DNA of 62,000 nt from Branchiostoma floridae (GCF_000003815.2 NC_049980.1:15588915-15650914); one strand, 5' to 3'. Positions 12,242 through 26,900 are shown, counted from the stretch's first letter. A program made the numbers and translations. The notes: generated from the letters alone by a model not told the origin.

Positions 12242-14321
12242 ACTCAAAAGTTACACAACATGAATAACAGGTTTAACAAATAATAAGTTTTAAGATTTCC
12301 TTGACACATTTTATGCAACAATTAATTACTTCTTTTGATCAAGTACTATAATTTCATATTTTTACTGATGACTTTCCTATACCAATATAACTTATGTGTA
12401 GTATTTATTCTCCAATGATTACACACATATAAACATACACCCCACAAATCTTAAAAATCTATGAAATAAACATATCCCCTGGAAAATTCCTAAATTGACT
12501 CTTAAACTGTGTTGCTGTTGTATGTCTTAGTCAAATAATAATCTTTTGTGGGTTTCAAATGTCTACGTTTTCAAGACATTGCAATGTGAAACTTCCTTCC
12601 ATCGACTTAACAATTCCCATTTACCATATTTTTATATACAACGGATATAAGTTATCCACGGATAAAGGTGAACAAGCATTACATGATGATTCACATCACA
12701 TGTATTTTGAAGCAAGTTTGACGACTTCAGGTTTAGATCCAGGGGTTTTGAAAACCTGCAATGCCTGGCCAAAAGAAAAGTACCTTGCTGAAACTGCTTG
12801 TAGTAACAAGGACAATTAACAACAAGTTGCAGAATTCAAGGCCATGGTTAAGGCTTGCTGCCAGTCCAATTGTACATAATCATTGATTGAAGGTCACAAG
12901 CTGTTACTAAGCATGCACAGGAAAGTTTATGTTTTTATCAATTAACAGTAATAGTTTCTGTTGGATGTATTGCAAACACTCATTTTCTCTTATTCTAAAA
13001 AAAGGACTTCTTGTTCACTGTCATATATACTGCTATACTGAAGTTCATAACGTTACATGTATAATGCCAACTACTGATGGAGACCAAAATTATATAAAAG
13101 AAGGAACAAAAGAAAGGTGGTATAAGACCGGAAGTGTGGATGTGGGTTTTGCTCATTCATCTCACCTAAAATGGTGTTTTCTAACAGCTCATTAACCCAA
13201 ATACCAAGTCAGCAAATCCTAGCAAATTTCTTTTCATCTCAAGAACCCCATTCCAGTGCAAATAATCAATGTCACCTTTCCCAGGGGCTTTGTGCCCAGA
13301 ATCAAGTTTCCGATTCCAGGAAGCATTCCTCTCCTGTCTAATGGCCTGAGAGGAAAGCATTCTAGAAAACAATGAAGTACCTTATAGATACACAGCTTGG
13401 CCAATTTCTTTCTGTGAATAACAACAGATGAAGCATGCTATCATGGGGCATGCAAGATCACAGAATCTGGCACAGATTGACCTTTCAATCCTACAAGTGT
13501 CAGAAGAAGGTTACTTGGTACCTATGGTGCAGTCTCCAGGATGAGTCCCTCTGTCCCAAATCAGACATTTGCTTGTTGGCCCTTCCAACATCTGGCCAGC
13601 CTTCTAGAATTTGCGGGCCCCAGACAGCAGAGTTTGTAACACAGACTACTTGTTGGGATGGACAAACATTTTACCACCCATCCAAACTATGTGAATGTTA
13701 TATGACATGAAAGCAATAAAAATGTATTTTTGTAATGTAAGCTTAAAATGGTTTTTCAAAACTTTAGAGCTAACGTTAGAGACATGAGTCCTCACCCAAA
13801 CAATAACCAATGGATATAAAGCTTTTTTTGGGAGTCCCCATCACTTTCTCGAAAGCTATGCATCAGGACAACAAGAACTGGTCAGCCTGACACTTTGGTA
13901 AGCAAAGTACAGGTGCAGCATCACCAATTGTGATGATAACTATCTTCAGCATGGCTCCTTCGGCAAGTGGGCGGATAGGCCTGACAGAGCTTGAAATTAC
14001 ACAGTTGAGTTTTAATAACTCCACAAATAATGTGTACTTTATTCAAAATTTATTCATTGTCTGTTCACACCTGTGCCTCAAAGGGCCATTTTGCAGGCAT
14101 ATGAAGTTGTAGAGGTGAGTTTAAGTTCATCACATTATCCCTCCCTGTGAATGAGCCTCCTGAGGCTGGGAGCGCACTCTGGTGTGAAAGCGCTCGTAAA
14201 TACTGTGACCTATCCGGACTTATGGACTGTTTTACAGCTACTGGAGGTGTAAATTTGTGGTCTGGCTAGAAACCCACTGGCCAGCCTTTCAGATGGTGAG
14301 GGGACAAATTGTCCCCTGACT

Positions 14322-14740
14322 AGGGGTGGGTACCGGTACAGAAAATTCAGGTCCAGGTCCGGTTCAGAGGATCAGGTCCAGGTCCGGACCTGAACTTGAA
14401 CCAGATTCAGTATGACTCAACAAATGATCCATTTCTCTACAAAGAAATCTGTTTGGTGGAGCATTAGACTCACACTGGCGTTCTAAAATCCTACAACGCC
14501 AATTGGCATCTGTACGATTGACTGACAGGTAAAACTTGGTAGAAATGACTATTACTCTACTTCACTCTTGTTAATTTCTTCCACCTGCAAGTGCCAAAAC
14601 ATGTGAATGCCTGATCAAATAATCTGTAAATCTTCTAATAGGTCCAACATCCGGTCCACCTAATTTTTTCAGGTCCGGTTTTTCTGGACCAGTCCAATAA
14701 GAAAAAAAAAACGGTTTTGTACCAGTACAGCCCTACCCCT
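14322..14740. mobile_element. hAT-like MITE, copy 1
   Basis: It begins AGGGGTGGGTACCGGTACAG and ends, reversed, AGGGGTAGGGCTGTACTGG. Internal CAGGTCCAGGTCCGG repeats are shared with the copy at 15214. No clear 8-bp target duplication is seen here. Confidence 0.65.
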
Positions 14741-15213
14741 GACTGTGGTCATCTGGGGTGCAGCTTTGGGCTGCACAATATTTAACGTTATGTATGGAAA
14801 ACATATGGCTATTGCATGTACCATGTATCTGTCCCATTATGGTAAAAAAAAAGGACTAATTCATATTCATTTGGTCTAGTAGAAATTAAAATCATATACA
14901 TGTATCCTGTTTTTGTACCAATTTCAAAAATTTGTCAATAGAATTATAATGTTGCTTGTTGTACCATGCAATTTTAGACATATCATTATCTGGATTAGAC
15001 ATAAATGGTATCAATTCCCTACTAAAAGAGCCACTATGGGACATATAAGGTACTGCAGCTGGCTGCAAACTTCACATGTATTTATGTGGATTGTGGTATT
15101 ATAAAAAAGAGGCCTATTTATGGTGTGAATTGTTACTTTGTCTTTCTGACAAGCTGATCACCTTCCAGCATATCAGATGTTTATGTAATAAAAACATGAT
15201 TTAGGATGTCTGG

Positions 15214-15620
15214 TAGGGGTGGGTACCAGTACAGAAAATTCAGGTCCAGGTCTGGTCGAGAGGATCAGATCCAGGTCTGGACCTAAACCTGGACCTGATT
15301 CAGTATGTGAAAACATGTGAATGGACAATGCTTAAAACAATGGTCCATTTCGCTACAAAATTTATGTTTTGTTGTGTATTTCACCACTGGCGTTCTAAAA
15401 TCCTACAGGAATCACTTCCTCTGTATGATTGACTGTAAAACTTTGTAGAAATGGCTGTAAGCTCCACTCTGCTTTGCTCTTTTCTTTGACCAGAAAGCCC
15501 CCAAAAGTGTAGACTTAATGATCATATAATCTGTTTATTTTCTAATAGGTCCAACATCCGGTCCACCAAATTTTTTCAGGTCCGGTTTAATAAGAAAATC
15601 TGGTTTTGTACCCAACCCGA
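15214..15620. mobile_element. hAT-like MITE, copy 2, with 8-bp target duplication
   Basis: The termini are TAGGGGTGGGTAC and, reversed, TCGGGTTGGGTAC. The flanks are ATGTCTGG (15206-15213) and ATGTCTGA (15621-15628), an 8-bp duplication with one mismatch, as made by hAT transposases. It shares most of its length with 14322-14740. Confidence 0.7.
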
Positions 15621-16179
15621 ATGTCTGATTTAGTTTGATGATACTAGCATAACTGCAGTGAGGCCATGAAAACTATTAACATTAAACCACTGCAAAATTT
15701 GAACATGTACAGTATTTGCTACGCAGCGGTAGTTTGCAAGTCACCCTGCATGCTTCCATGGGTACAATGCACCCTCACCTCAAGGATGTGTGTCAGATTG
15801 GAATATATATGTGGGAGAAACATTGCGCTTGAACATGAATCTTGACCTCTGTCATACATGATACATTGCCACAGTTTGCTCCATCAGTGTGTGAAACCAA
15901 GTTGCCTCCTTGCTTGATTCCTTGACAATGACTGAAACCACAGCCCTGATGTTGATTGTCCTCCCTGTCTACTAGCCAAGTACACACTAGAATATTTCAG
16001 ACTGACAGAATTCATGGCTTACTTGGTGCAGTAGGTTGTGCAGAGAATCTAATGAAGTTCTGAGAAGGTATTACAGAAGCTGGGCCCATTCCTTCTCCTG
16101 TAACAAGTTGCCACAAGGCATACATGGGGAAAATAAAACATGAGGGACAGACACGCAGTAGAACTGCTCATTTCTCGCC

Positions 16180-16185
16180 TTTATT
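16180..16185 (-). terminator. Distal poly(A) signal AATAAA, candidate ELL 3' end
   Basis: The minus strand reads TGCAATAAAGGCGAG, followed 25-40 nt downstream by a GT-rich stretch (GCGTGTCTGT). That is the usual arrangement of a vertebrate-type cleavage site. Confidence 0.4.
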
Positions 16186-19100
16186 GCAGAAGCTTTTGTC
16201 ACATATACATGTCAATAAAATGGTTATCTTTCACCTTAAAAAGAGGACGAAAGGTTATCGTTAGATGGGTATGGAATACTGAAATGGTTACATAAGAATG
16301 GTCAGGTGTGTTTTCCTGATTTCCTTGCTTAAACTTTCATAACATTAATTTTAAATTAAAGTCTCAATTAATTTGTAACATAAACAGACATAACGCTTGA
16401 ACTTGTTATGTCAGTAGTGAAAGGAAGCAATAATCTGAAAATAAGAAGCCACTGGTTCGTTATTTATTTGCATAATTAGAGTCACAAGCAAAACAGAGCT
16501 GGTCAAGTCAAGTCTGGCATTTGTATATGCCATTTTCTTCAAACAAGGTGCTAACTGGTTACTAACAACAGAAATCAACAGGTAAATACATAGTCATTTC
16601 TCAGACTTAAAGATGACAAGAAATAGAATATCCTTTGTTACTTGTCTTTGACAAAAGTTTGCTAATTTAGCATACCTTTTCCAACACAATACAATTCAAA
16701 TCAAATTCTATTTTTCAGATTCACCATCGCTGACGAACAATGGAGCTCCTTCGAACACAAAACGACTTGAGGATCCAATCAATTTGCAAATTAAGATCAC
16801 ACCGATGGCATAGCAAAGTATCCCCCAGCTTAGCCTGGATGACTAAGTAGGTGATATCTACATCACTAACAGAGCGTGCAGTCTGAAGATAAGTTGCAAG
16901 GCCTATGTAGAACTTCTGATGTGGCACCAGGAAGTATCAGGCTCAATGTGATGGGGAATAAATTTCCTCATGTCCATGCACTTTTGCCCCAATATTCTGC
17001 TGCGCCCCAACTCGGTGGCTTTGCTATCTATCCCTCATGCTTTTCAGACTACATTTGGCATAATCACACATTTGTTCTTTACTTCTGGGGTGCCACCGCT
17101 ATTTTTGCTTCATGCATGGTCTGCATCACAAAGGGGGTGGGGGGTTGAACAGTTTAGAAAGTCTGCAAAAACTAATCTATAGGCTCCATGTTATAAAAAA
17201 ACCACTGCATTCTGCCCTTGCTAAAACTCCTGTTGTGGCCATACAGTATAACTTTTCAGACGGCACTTTACAGATGATTTTCTTTCCTTTCATATGTTTT
17301 CCTTGTTTGGTCTTTTTCTGGGCCCGTGTCATTCTTTTTTGTATCATTTTTCTTTCAGCAGGGTCTCTATATGGCCTGAGCAATGACTGAAATTTTGAGA
17401 GGCTGTTTTTTTTTTTACACAAAGTCCAATGCACCTTTGACTAACTTCCTAACTTAATGATTAGTGCAGAATATTTTTCTATGAAGTCCTTGATGTAATT
17501 GAAGCAGGAATGAAGCAGACTAGACAGATGTTAAGGAAATCCAGATAACAGGAGAGGGTCTAACATTTCATTTTATGAAGTCTTGGTCTAAGAATCTAAA
17601 CTGGACACCTTACAGAGACCAGGCATGGAAGTGGAAACAAGTCTCAGTCTGTGCTGGTCCATTCTGGGATGTCTACACTAGAATGATACGCCAAACACTT
17701 CACATAATTCAAACATGTTAGTGCACGGGAAGACCTGATTCCTCCCACACTACATGCACAGCACCCACACATGTTCAAGTATCACCCTTCATCTACACAA
17801 ACTTAGAAAAAAACTCTTCTCTATAAATAGTGATTGCCTGCTGTGAAAGTGGATTTAAGAAGTGTATGAGGAAAGCATCCTTCCGCACCCCCCACAGGGC
17901 TAGTGATTACAGCAATGTCATGGCTATTTTACATCACTCCATTTTCCACTTAAAACTGGTTAGGACAGAGATGTGCAGGTACCTCAGGTACAACTCTGCT
18001 AAACACAGCCAATATCAGAGATTTCACATTATAAAAGGCCAAATCAACAGGCCAAAAATGTGCCTTGAAACCAACACCAAGAGGAAAACACCACCATGCT
18101 AAAGTGAGCCTTACATTTTCATAGTAAAGCAAGTTGAACAGGACCTCCTTGATGCAAGGAATTACAATTCTGGAATAGTATAGCTTTCTGTGGGAATGTT
18201 GCTTTTGAATTTTTGCCTATTAAAGAAGTGAAATTCAGTTCCTGTAAGCATGAGCAAAGAATGTCAACCGTTAGCCATTGGTGGCCTGCTGGACAAATTG
18301 AAAGTCATGTGCAAGGTCTTGATGGGGAAGAAGGCCCTCGTATTTGGACAGTTTCCAAATCATATCAAACAGACTACCAGGCTTTCCCATGTGGCAATTT
18401 GGTTGATGGCAAGTGAAATATGGTTCCGAGGGGAACACAGTATTAATCTCAGAGCAGTTACAGGAATGTTTTTACTGTTGCCACTGCAGAAGAATTAGTT
18501 TTACAGCTAACGATATGTTCACCCATGTGAGGCCTGGCACATTTTACGGCAGAGTCTGGCTGCACACAATCATAAAATGTGCGGAAATGAGACATCAAAT
18601 CACTCATTTGCAACATAAGCTTCTCCACAAATGCCAAACAATTTTCTGGCAAAATCTTTATGGCACTGGCTCAGCACTCTTTTTGACTGGTTCCATTTGG
18701 AGTGTTTCTGTGAGGATGAAAGTCCTCTTTGATAGGGGAAACTTTGCTACAGACCATAAAATTCTGCCATACTTCAAGGTTTTAGGATACAGAGATGGCT
18801 GATATGCTAAAGTTTACAGTCAAAAGAATATATCAACAAAATAAAAATGGGCCAAGATTTCAAAAGGAACATGTAATACATGCAGGCACATGTAGTATAA
18901 AGCAATGGTTCATCTACATGCATAAATTTGCAGGGTGACACACTGAATTGGTACACAATGCTGTCGAGAGGTGCAGGACATCCAAACAGCACTGTTCCCC
19001 ATGTTTTCTGTGGTTAAGCAACTGCATCATGGTAAACTATGCTCCCCAGCAACTGTGTTGAGAGTAAGAAGTAGAGGACAGCAACATCCAATTCCTTTTT

Positions 19101-20080
19101 TGCAGGAGTCTGGAGGACACTTATGCATACAGAAAAACATTTTAGGCTGAGTTGGTGGAGTGGGCATAGCCTGAAGTGGGGTACTGCATGGCATGCACAT
19201 TCCGCAGGGAAACACCCTGCTGAAATGCAGTCCAAACATGGCCTTGGAAAGGTGTAACAACTTTATGAAAAGTTGTCCACCAGGGGAATTCCAGCCACGT
19301 TATTGCCCCAGGTTCAAGCAGAGATTGCTGCTTCAGCTGAATTAAGAAAGTTGCCTGGTGGAACAGATCCTGCTCCCTTCTGAACTTATGTTATGCAAAA
19401 CCTGCCATGATTGGAAACTGTACAAAGGAACCATCTGGGGGCTTAAGATCTACTTTTTCCGTATGCCTTAGATCAACATATTCAAGTATGAAGAAACCTG
19501 CTTGTGGGCAAGGGTTTCTCATCTGCACTTAACAGACCACTTTCGTGCATCCAGTTTTCTGATTACTGCAATCATCCATGTGGAATTGCTACCTGTGCAA
19601 GGTCATGTACACTTAAAAAAAAGGAAAGAAAAAAATCCTCTCAACGCAACAGTTTGAGGAGGGAGAATACTGCTCAGGGGTACATTGACAGAGACATAGC
19701 CCTGTTGGTCTAGTGTATTTACATATTAAATATACCTAGTTATTACAGATAACAATAATATTAATACATTGTACTTGGATATCAATTAATTGCAGCAGCA
19801 AAAGCAAATAGTACTTTTTTGGGACTGTGCCACACACTGTCACCTCAAGGTTTCACAACTTCCTGCCACCTGGCTGACCTTAGAATAAAAAAAGGAACCT
19901 GTGGTGCTCCTTTAAGTTTGTTGTTGGCTTTGTGAGTTTTGGCACTTTCCTCACAGTTTGCAAGACATCCTTTCTTTCATTTGGATATGGAGACAGAAGT
20001 GCCTTCATTCAAAATTACTGCCCTACCAAAATGTCTCGCAATAGGCTTAGCTACAGTAGCACATCATTAACATCTTTTCC

Positions 20081-20086
20081 TTTATT
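20081..20086 (-). terminator. Proximal poly(A) signal AATAAA, alternative ELL 3' end
   Basis: AATAAA on the minus strand lies about 780 nt after the ELL stop codon. The GT-rich downstream part is weaker than at 16180. Confidence 0.3.
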
Positions 20087-20864
20087 CATTGCCTTGTCTC
20101 AGCTACCTAGTTGTGGAGAATGTATTAGCCACATTACAGGTGATGTCAGATGATACCAATCATCAGTAGTCAGTAGGAAGGCCAGGCACTGATTGTAAAC
20201 CACTGAACTGCAAGTGTTTTTGGATGGGGCAGCAAAGTTTGAACACATGACTGACTCCACTTTGACAGGAAGATTGTGCAACCTCCCAGTTTTTATGCCT
20301 TCAGTACAGGCTCTGCATTTAACATCTTCACCTGAGAGACTTTCCCGGCAGGCCGACTCCTTGAGGCCACAGTGTGCGACACAGGGGTAAGTCCAAGTCC
20401 TCGCAGGCATCACACTCCACTGAACATCTCTACTTCCACTTCCCAAGTGACAGGACCTGGCACTGCATCCCTCATAAATATTCCTCACTTATTCACCCAG
20501 GGAGACGCAGGGACTCACTTCATGCAGCAGTCACTGAATGAATTGATTCATAAGCTTATGGACGGTAGCATTGATGTCAACTTTTCTGACACTTGCAGTT
20601 AGCCTTGCAGACAAGAGTCATGCCACAACAAATGAGGGACTTCACTAGGAAAATCCACAGATGCATGACTATGCCCGTATTTTTATCGAACTGGTCATGT
20701 TCTATCTTTGTCAATGTTAATGTTCATTCAAAGTGATGCACCAATATGATCTTTTCATGAGGATTTGTGGGAAGTAATGAGACCAGTGGAGTGTAATGCC
20801 ATAATTATTCAGTCCTTATTTCCACATCCAAGTCCATGAACAGGAGATATGTTGTGCAGTCTGG

Positions 20865-20975
20865 CTATGTACAGGGAAAGTTGGCCCTGTCATATTCTAG
20901 TATACAATTCTTGATGTGTGCCAGTTTGGCATGGAGATCCTTCCACCTTCTCTTCTGGTCCTGGTACTTCTGGTC
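20865..20975 (-). CDS. ELL: ELL exon 14, end of homology domain and stop (residues 532-567)
   Basis: It codes DQKYQDQKRRWKDLHAKLAH, then IKNCILEYDRANFPCT and TAG. It matches the SQEKRRCEYLHSKLAHIKRL ending of the family. The acceptor is TACCTACAG. It lies 9.9 kb from exon 13, the largest intron of the gene, and in that intron it is the only piece that completes the domain. Confidence 0.93.
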   Translation of the reverse strand, partial: DQKYQDQKRRWKDLHAKLAHIKNCILEYDRANFPCT

Positions 20976-23900
20976 CTGTAGGTAACAAGACAGCAAACAT
21001 AAGTGAAAATGATCCCAAACCAATTAAGCTTAAATGAACTCAATTAACAAATGAAGTAATCTTCCATTGGTTGTGAGAGGCAAGACAGATGATATATATA
21101 CAGTATTTACACATTCATTGTACCAGGGCAGGGAAATTCCCCGAGCACTTTTCAATAAGCACAATGTACTGTCCTAAGGTCAGAAACCCTTTCCAATAAT
21201 GTGCATATCGGGTGAGTGACACAACCAGGATTTAAACTCTTGGTCCAGACGCAGGACCAATGGACATTGTAGGCTACCACACCAGTACTGAGCATACAAT
21301 TGTGTGAATCATGATGGTTTGACGTAAATGCTTTACATCAAGTTTTACAATAGCAGTACTTTGCCTACTCATCTAAAATTTTATGTTACTTTGTTAAGTT
21401 GAAAATGTAAGCAGGAAGCAAATTTCACAATGTAATAAATATGACAAAGATTCAGTTAGGCATTATCTGCCCTTAAAAGCTATCGAATCACTACGTCAAG
21501 GCAAATCCCACCTGTACTCCATTACCCAATAATGTCAAGAAACGGTCATTATGTTGCTATTATGGTTTGCCATTTCCTGCCATTTCCTAAAGCTGCAACA
21601 GCCTGCTCTACCAGCACTATCCGTCTGACTAAGCCATTCCCAACAGGCCTCCTTATCCATGGACATGTATTTCCCAGCACAGTCGCAATTTCTCGCAGTG
21701 GGTATCCATTATACACCAGTATTACCAAACAGAGCTATTGTTTTAGAGATAAGATAGTAAACAATAACCATAAGTAGGGGTAGTTCTCTACCTGGGGTAG
21801 AATGAATCTAACAAATCTAGCTAGTCAAGAACAGATTGTAGAAGGAGGTAGATTAGAGTCTCCACTGTGTAATGCTACAGAAGTGAAACATCATGCAAGG
21901 ATTACATTCTTCAGAGATATGGCAATACAAGGGCTGCAAACCTTTATGGCATACTGGATATGACACAGCACAGGGTTAGAGTCTACAAATCGGATGCTCT
22001 TGTAAAAAGAGGTTTGGAGATGTTATTGGATTTCCTATGACTGCCAGTGTGTGTGTGATTACTGTACTGCTACATCGTGGCCTGGTAATTTACTGGCTCG
22101 CCCTCCAAATCTATTGATGAAGAGTGCAGTCTGGGCTCCCTGGTTAAATGCTGTGCTTTGATAATGCCCCTTTTTCTGATTTCGAACTGTTTTCTGATTG
22201 CTACAAAGTTCTGATGGTTGCCATTAAGAGAAAATGTAGTGATCAGAAAACGTTAGGTATTTTGCAGTTAGAACATGTCGTGGAGACTTCAAAGCTGAGG
22301 GTAAGTGTAGATGGCCTATTCAGCATTCACCTCTTTGGTCCAAGTGCAACTCCAAGTGCAAGTTGTGCCCCACTGGGGGAGACTGTCTGTCTTAGCAGCT
22401 ACCAAGGTCTCAGGTGATTCAACTGTTAACAGTATCTAACTAACCAGGAAATGGGGTGCCATCATGAAAGGCCTTTGTTCAGAATTGGAAAGCTGACAGG
22501 ATGGGTACCCACAAAAGAAAGCTTTTCATTCAGTATTCTCAGTGCAAGAGGAAAACCATTCACTTTCAAAAAAAGCATAATTGCTGTCTCCCCAACTCAA
22601 CAAGTCCATGTATGAAATCAATAAGTTTTTAAGCCTCCTTTTATCACTGAAAAAGTTCAACCAAGCAAAGTATGTAGCCCTACAGATGGAAGATGTGAGA
22701 GAGAGATATGCCCAAAGAAACACTCTTCTTCGCCTTAGCAATACTTTTTTCAGAAATGAGTGACTTTATACAGGCCAGATGGAACTGCAAGCAAGACTCC
22801 TCTCTACATTCATTATATCACACCTCGATTTCAGTACTTACAAAACTCCAGGATAACTTCTTTGTCAGGGAATACATTCAACTTCAGGTGTGACTCGAAG
22901 CTGCAAACAGCCCTGCTCCTTCTCAAGCATTCAATCCAAGCATGCTCATTACATCTTCATACGCTTCTTGTTGTTGATAGATTACCCAAGAAATGGAACT
23001 GTCACCCTAAAGGCTATTCATATTGCACGTGTCATAAACCTTCATGTAGCCCCAGGCTACAGTTCGTTAGCGAGCTTGTAGTTCGTTGTCATCATGATCA
23101 CACACAAAGTTGCTGGGCAGGCTGCAATGTGAATGACTAATATACACCTGACATGGACATCTAACATGTTGCTGTAGGTAAAGACACATTGTGAGAATAT
23201 ACAAAATGTAGGCTTGAGTAAACTATTCACTGAAACACAAAGTGTGAATGTTTCATTTTTCACATAATGTAACCATTTAAAGGCCCATGCCAATCTACTC
23301 AGCCCATCTAACATGTGATTCTCTCAAAGCGGAGGTTAGGCTCTGACTTATTTTGGATGTCATTTTTAGGCATTTTGTCGGCATTTCTATTTTGTCAGTT
23401 TTATGCTTATTGGTATATCAGCACCAAGAAAAACTGACAAATTGCCTAAAGCGACAACCAAAACAAGCCAGAGCCTAATCCCTGCTTGGAGATTATAATT
23501 CATGTGCCAATTCACATGATACTAAGTACTTTGAGAGTTCTGATGTCTGTTGTGATGGATCAGAATACTGAGATCCCTGCATGTGTATTCATGACGTTAG
23601 AACATACAATTTTTATCACAAGTTTGCGTGCCTGAGAGAACCTTTCACTGTTTTATGCGCAACACATCAGACTTGCTGAATTGAGAGTCCATGTAGATAT
23701 GTGTGGAGGACACTGACTCCAGGACATTGACTCTACATCCTTGGTTTATGTTATATTCAGACCAACCCCTACAACAATCCATAGACTAAATCTTGACTAT
23801 AAAATAATAAATCCTCTCTGTGATCCTTTGATGTACCTAAGTACTGTATCTGACAATCGTGTACAAATCATGTCCTACATGTAAGTGATGTACATTGTAT

Positions 23901-26900
23901 AAACTACAAGGAAATGTAAAAAAGAAATCTTAACCATAAAATAACAAATCCCCTCTGTGATACTTTATGTATCTAAGCACTGCATCTGACAATCATGTAC
24001 AAATCATGTTCTGTATTGACGTATGTGGTGCATTAACTCCAAGGAAATGTAAAGACCAAATCTTGAGCATAAAATAACATACCCTCTATGTGATATTTTA
24101 ATTTATGTCATACCTGTGACGCGAAAACGTTCGATACAGGTGTTCCGGACCGGGCCGTACGCTTCCGTATCGCACAAGTTTGAAAGGCGTATCACACAGG
24201 CTTTCTTTGAGTAAATCGAACCATTTCGAGCGGGCCGATTATGACTCGGTTGGCAATTCGAATACCTGATTCGGACGTTGGAACATTGCTGTTGCAACAC
24301 TTTTTTGTTCGACTTCTGGCGCATTTCGCATCAAAACATGGGTTTTCTCAGGTGGGTATGACATAAATAAAATACAATACGGTGTATTCAGCATCACCCT
24401 GGTCTCGGCCCTCCTGCGGGTCGGATCACCCTCCTGCCTTCGGGCAATCCGACCCGGGGTCGGGCTAATACCTTGGGTGATACGGAATACACCGTGTTGT
24501 ATTCTATATGTACATGTACCCTAGTACTGTACCAGACAGTTGCGTGCAATTCTTATCCTGTATTTATATGTGATACATTGGTTATAAAAAAGTTAAAAAC
24601 CAACCCTTCACAAGGACACAGTATACCCAAGTTCAATACACTAGAGTACAATGAACAGTACAATATACAGTAGCCTACTGCTGAATTGCCCAAGTCAGCT
24701 AAGTCACAGCTGTCGGCAAGGTGGTTATACATTAACTGACTGAAATGAGGGTTTAAAAGTTCACATCCTGACACTTTCCTTGTAGTGAAGGCTATGCTCA
24801 CAAGTCATGCATTCCCTGAGGGAGCTGGCTGGTAATAACTATTCCTCCTTATTACAACATTGATCCAGCTGCTCTAAAGGGACAGCAGGACAGAAAAGAG
24901 ATTGCACATTGCCATAGGAGGGTACGTCATCTCTTCACCCACAGTCAATTTCCTCCTTGCTTGCTGCTTCTAAATCCCTAAACAGCTGTTTCTCCTATCG
25001 TGAACAACACTTCCAAGCACATTCAAGTCGTAAGGAAGGATACATAACATGTCAAGGCGGAGATTACGATCTGGCAGATTCCCCATTCTACTGGTAGAGA
25101 TCCTGATGGAGACACTGTGGACCGAGACTCTGATCAGTATGCTGGGAATGTGTTACAGGGTGGTCTGCCATTTATGAATTTTAAATTACAAGTGATGGCA
25201 TTAATACATTTTGTTTAAAAGTGTTTTCTTTTAAGAGAATATCTTCAAATTTACTTGCTCCGATCGGGATCTACTAGTATATACCAGCAGAATGGACAAT
25301 GGTGACGATATTGGAGTTAGAAAAAACTCAGAACACAGGAACCTACCAGAGAATTGAAGGCACTGCACACATACATGTACCTACATGTACAAAATGTACA
25401 ATGAAGCAATGGAAATGAATGATACTTTCAACCCCCATTTTCAGTTCAGACTAAAAATATTGTTCATTTGTCCAACACCAATAAAGCCATACAGGTTCAT
25501 ATGCACCTTAAGCATGTACATGTACATACTGCTCTGGACTTAAATTTGCAGGTTATGTATGACAAGAAGGACTTCACCTTCTCTGTTTTCTCTACAAGTT
25601 TCTGTGCTTATAATGTCACGTCAGTCTCAGTTTGTTGGTGGATAACTCTCTTCCCCTGCGTGTACCCTACAGTCACATAGCTGCCATACAGAATGTCAGA
25701 CATGATTAGTGAAGCCAATTAGCATTCAGTCTTGACTACCATGTCAAAATGTTTCCCTTTCTGACTTAACAGTACAATAATTTGCAGGTGATCTTGCTCC
25801 CCATAATGACACCCCCAAGTGGTATAAATGTCAGAGCGCCATTGTATAAAATCAGGGGGAAAACCATGACCACTTTGTAAGACATTATGTGAGTGCAAGA
25901 CTTTGAGTCTCCCACTTTCCTGTTCCTATGGCATGGCAAAAGGGACTTTATCCACATATACTGGGCACCGTCACTCATTTTTGAAAGTTGCTCATGAAGT
26001 CAGTCCACGATTCTGTTCTTCCATTCTGTTATAAATTGGTTGTCCTGGTCAAATTTGGCATGCCCACAAAATGGCAGTAGAAATTTCTGAATCAGTTAAG
26101 GCAAGTCATGCAGGAACAGAATTTGGTACATTTTTTTCTATGTATAGCTCATTTTTGTTTTCAACAAATCAGTAGTGGTTACAAGGAAATATAAAGCTAT
26201 CAACTCCAGCAAGTACATGTGTCTCATTGAACACAAAAACATTCCTTCAAGTACAACATATGATGAATGGATCACATCTCTTCAAAGTCACCATGACAGA
26301 TACAGTTGGGAGCCAACAAGGACCTTCTTCACAACCTGTCCAAGACTTTAATTCCAGCTTCTGGTTCCAGTTCCACAAGATTCTTATTAAGGTTAAGACT
26401 CATTTCCTGTGTATGTATGGATGCAAGATATCAGATCTGGACCAGGGACATGCAATCACAATGGAAACACTGACAGATCCCCTATGAATAGTATGATCCG
26501 ACTCCAATGTGGCATTGTGGGCTGCTGAATCTAATTCTACAGCAGCTCTCCCCTGTACCATTATAACCTGGGGTCACAGGGTCACTGTCCTGAGCAGTCC
26601 ACAAGAGCAGATAGGATGATGTCAGCTTCTCTCATCTTGGATGTAATTTTGCTGATCTGATCAGTTTCCTCACCCTGTGCCTTGTGCACATGGAGATATA
26701 ATGTTTGAGCTCATCACGTTTTGAACATTACATCCAGACCTTATTCAACAAGAAATTGAAGATCACATATTCATTATTGTGAATTTCTCACCACCAGTAA
26801 TTCTGTCAGTATGCATTTTCCTGCCAGCCTGCTGAACCAACTTTGAACCCTGGCAAGCACACCTTGCTATCCTGCCAGTCTCCTGTTAACCCATCTTCTA

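Larger units (their letters stand above)
8881..16150. other. Intergenic region with small elements
   Basis: Contains the hairpins at 9102 and 11521, the MITEs at 12091, 14322 and 15214, and the orphan exon-like segment at 9614. The remaining sequence is AT-rich with only chance-length ORFs, the longest being 11689-11994 on the minus strand. Confidence 0.5.
16160..20864 (-). other. ELL: Probable long 3' UTR of ELL
   Basis: From the ELL stop codon down to about 16.16 kb there is no recognisable gene and none of the inverted-repeat elements that crowd both flanks. The left border coincides with a good poly(A) signal. Several chance ORFs occur here (for example 20099-20488 minus and 18413-18802 plus). 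They start from weak codons or lack family features. That the entire 4.7 kb is one UTR is inference; the shorter end at about 20081 is also possible. Confidence 0.35.

Noticed and set aside
18413-18802. 129-codon plus-strand frame
   Set aside because: No recognisable motif or splice context; chance-level length.
20099-20488. 129-codon minus-strand frame with many cysteines just after the ELL stop
   Set aside because: It starts from GTG, lies in the probable ELL 3' UTR, its cysteine spacing fits no Ly6/uPAR-type domain, and frames this long are expected by chance in 62 kb.
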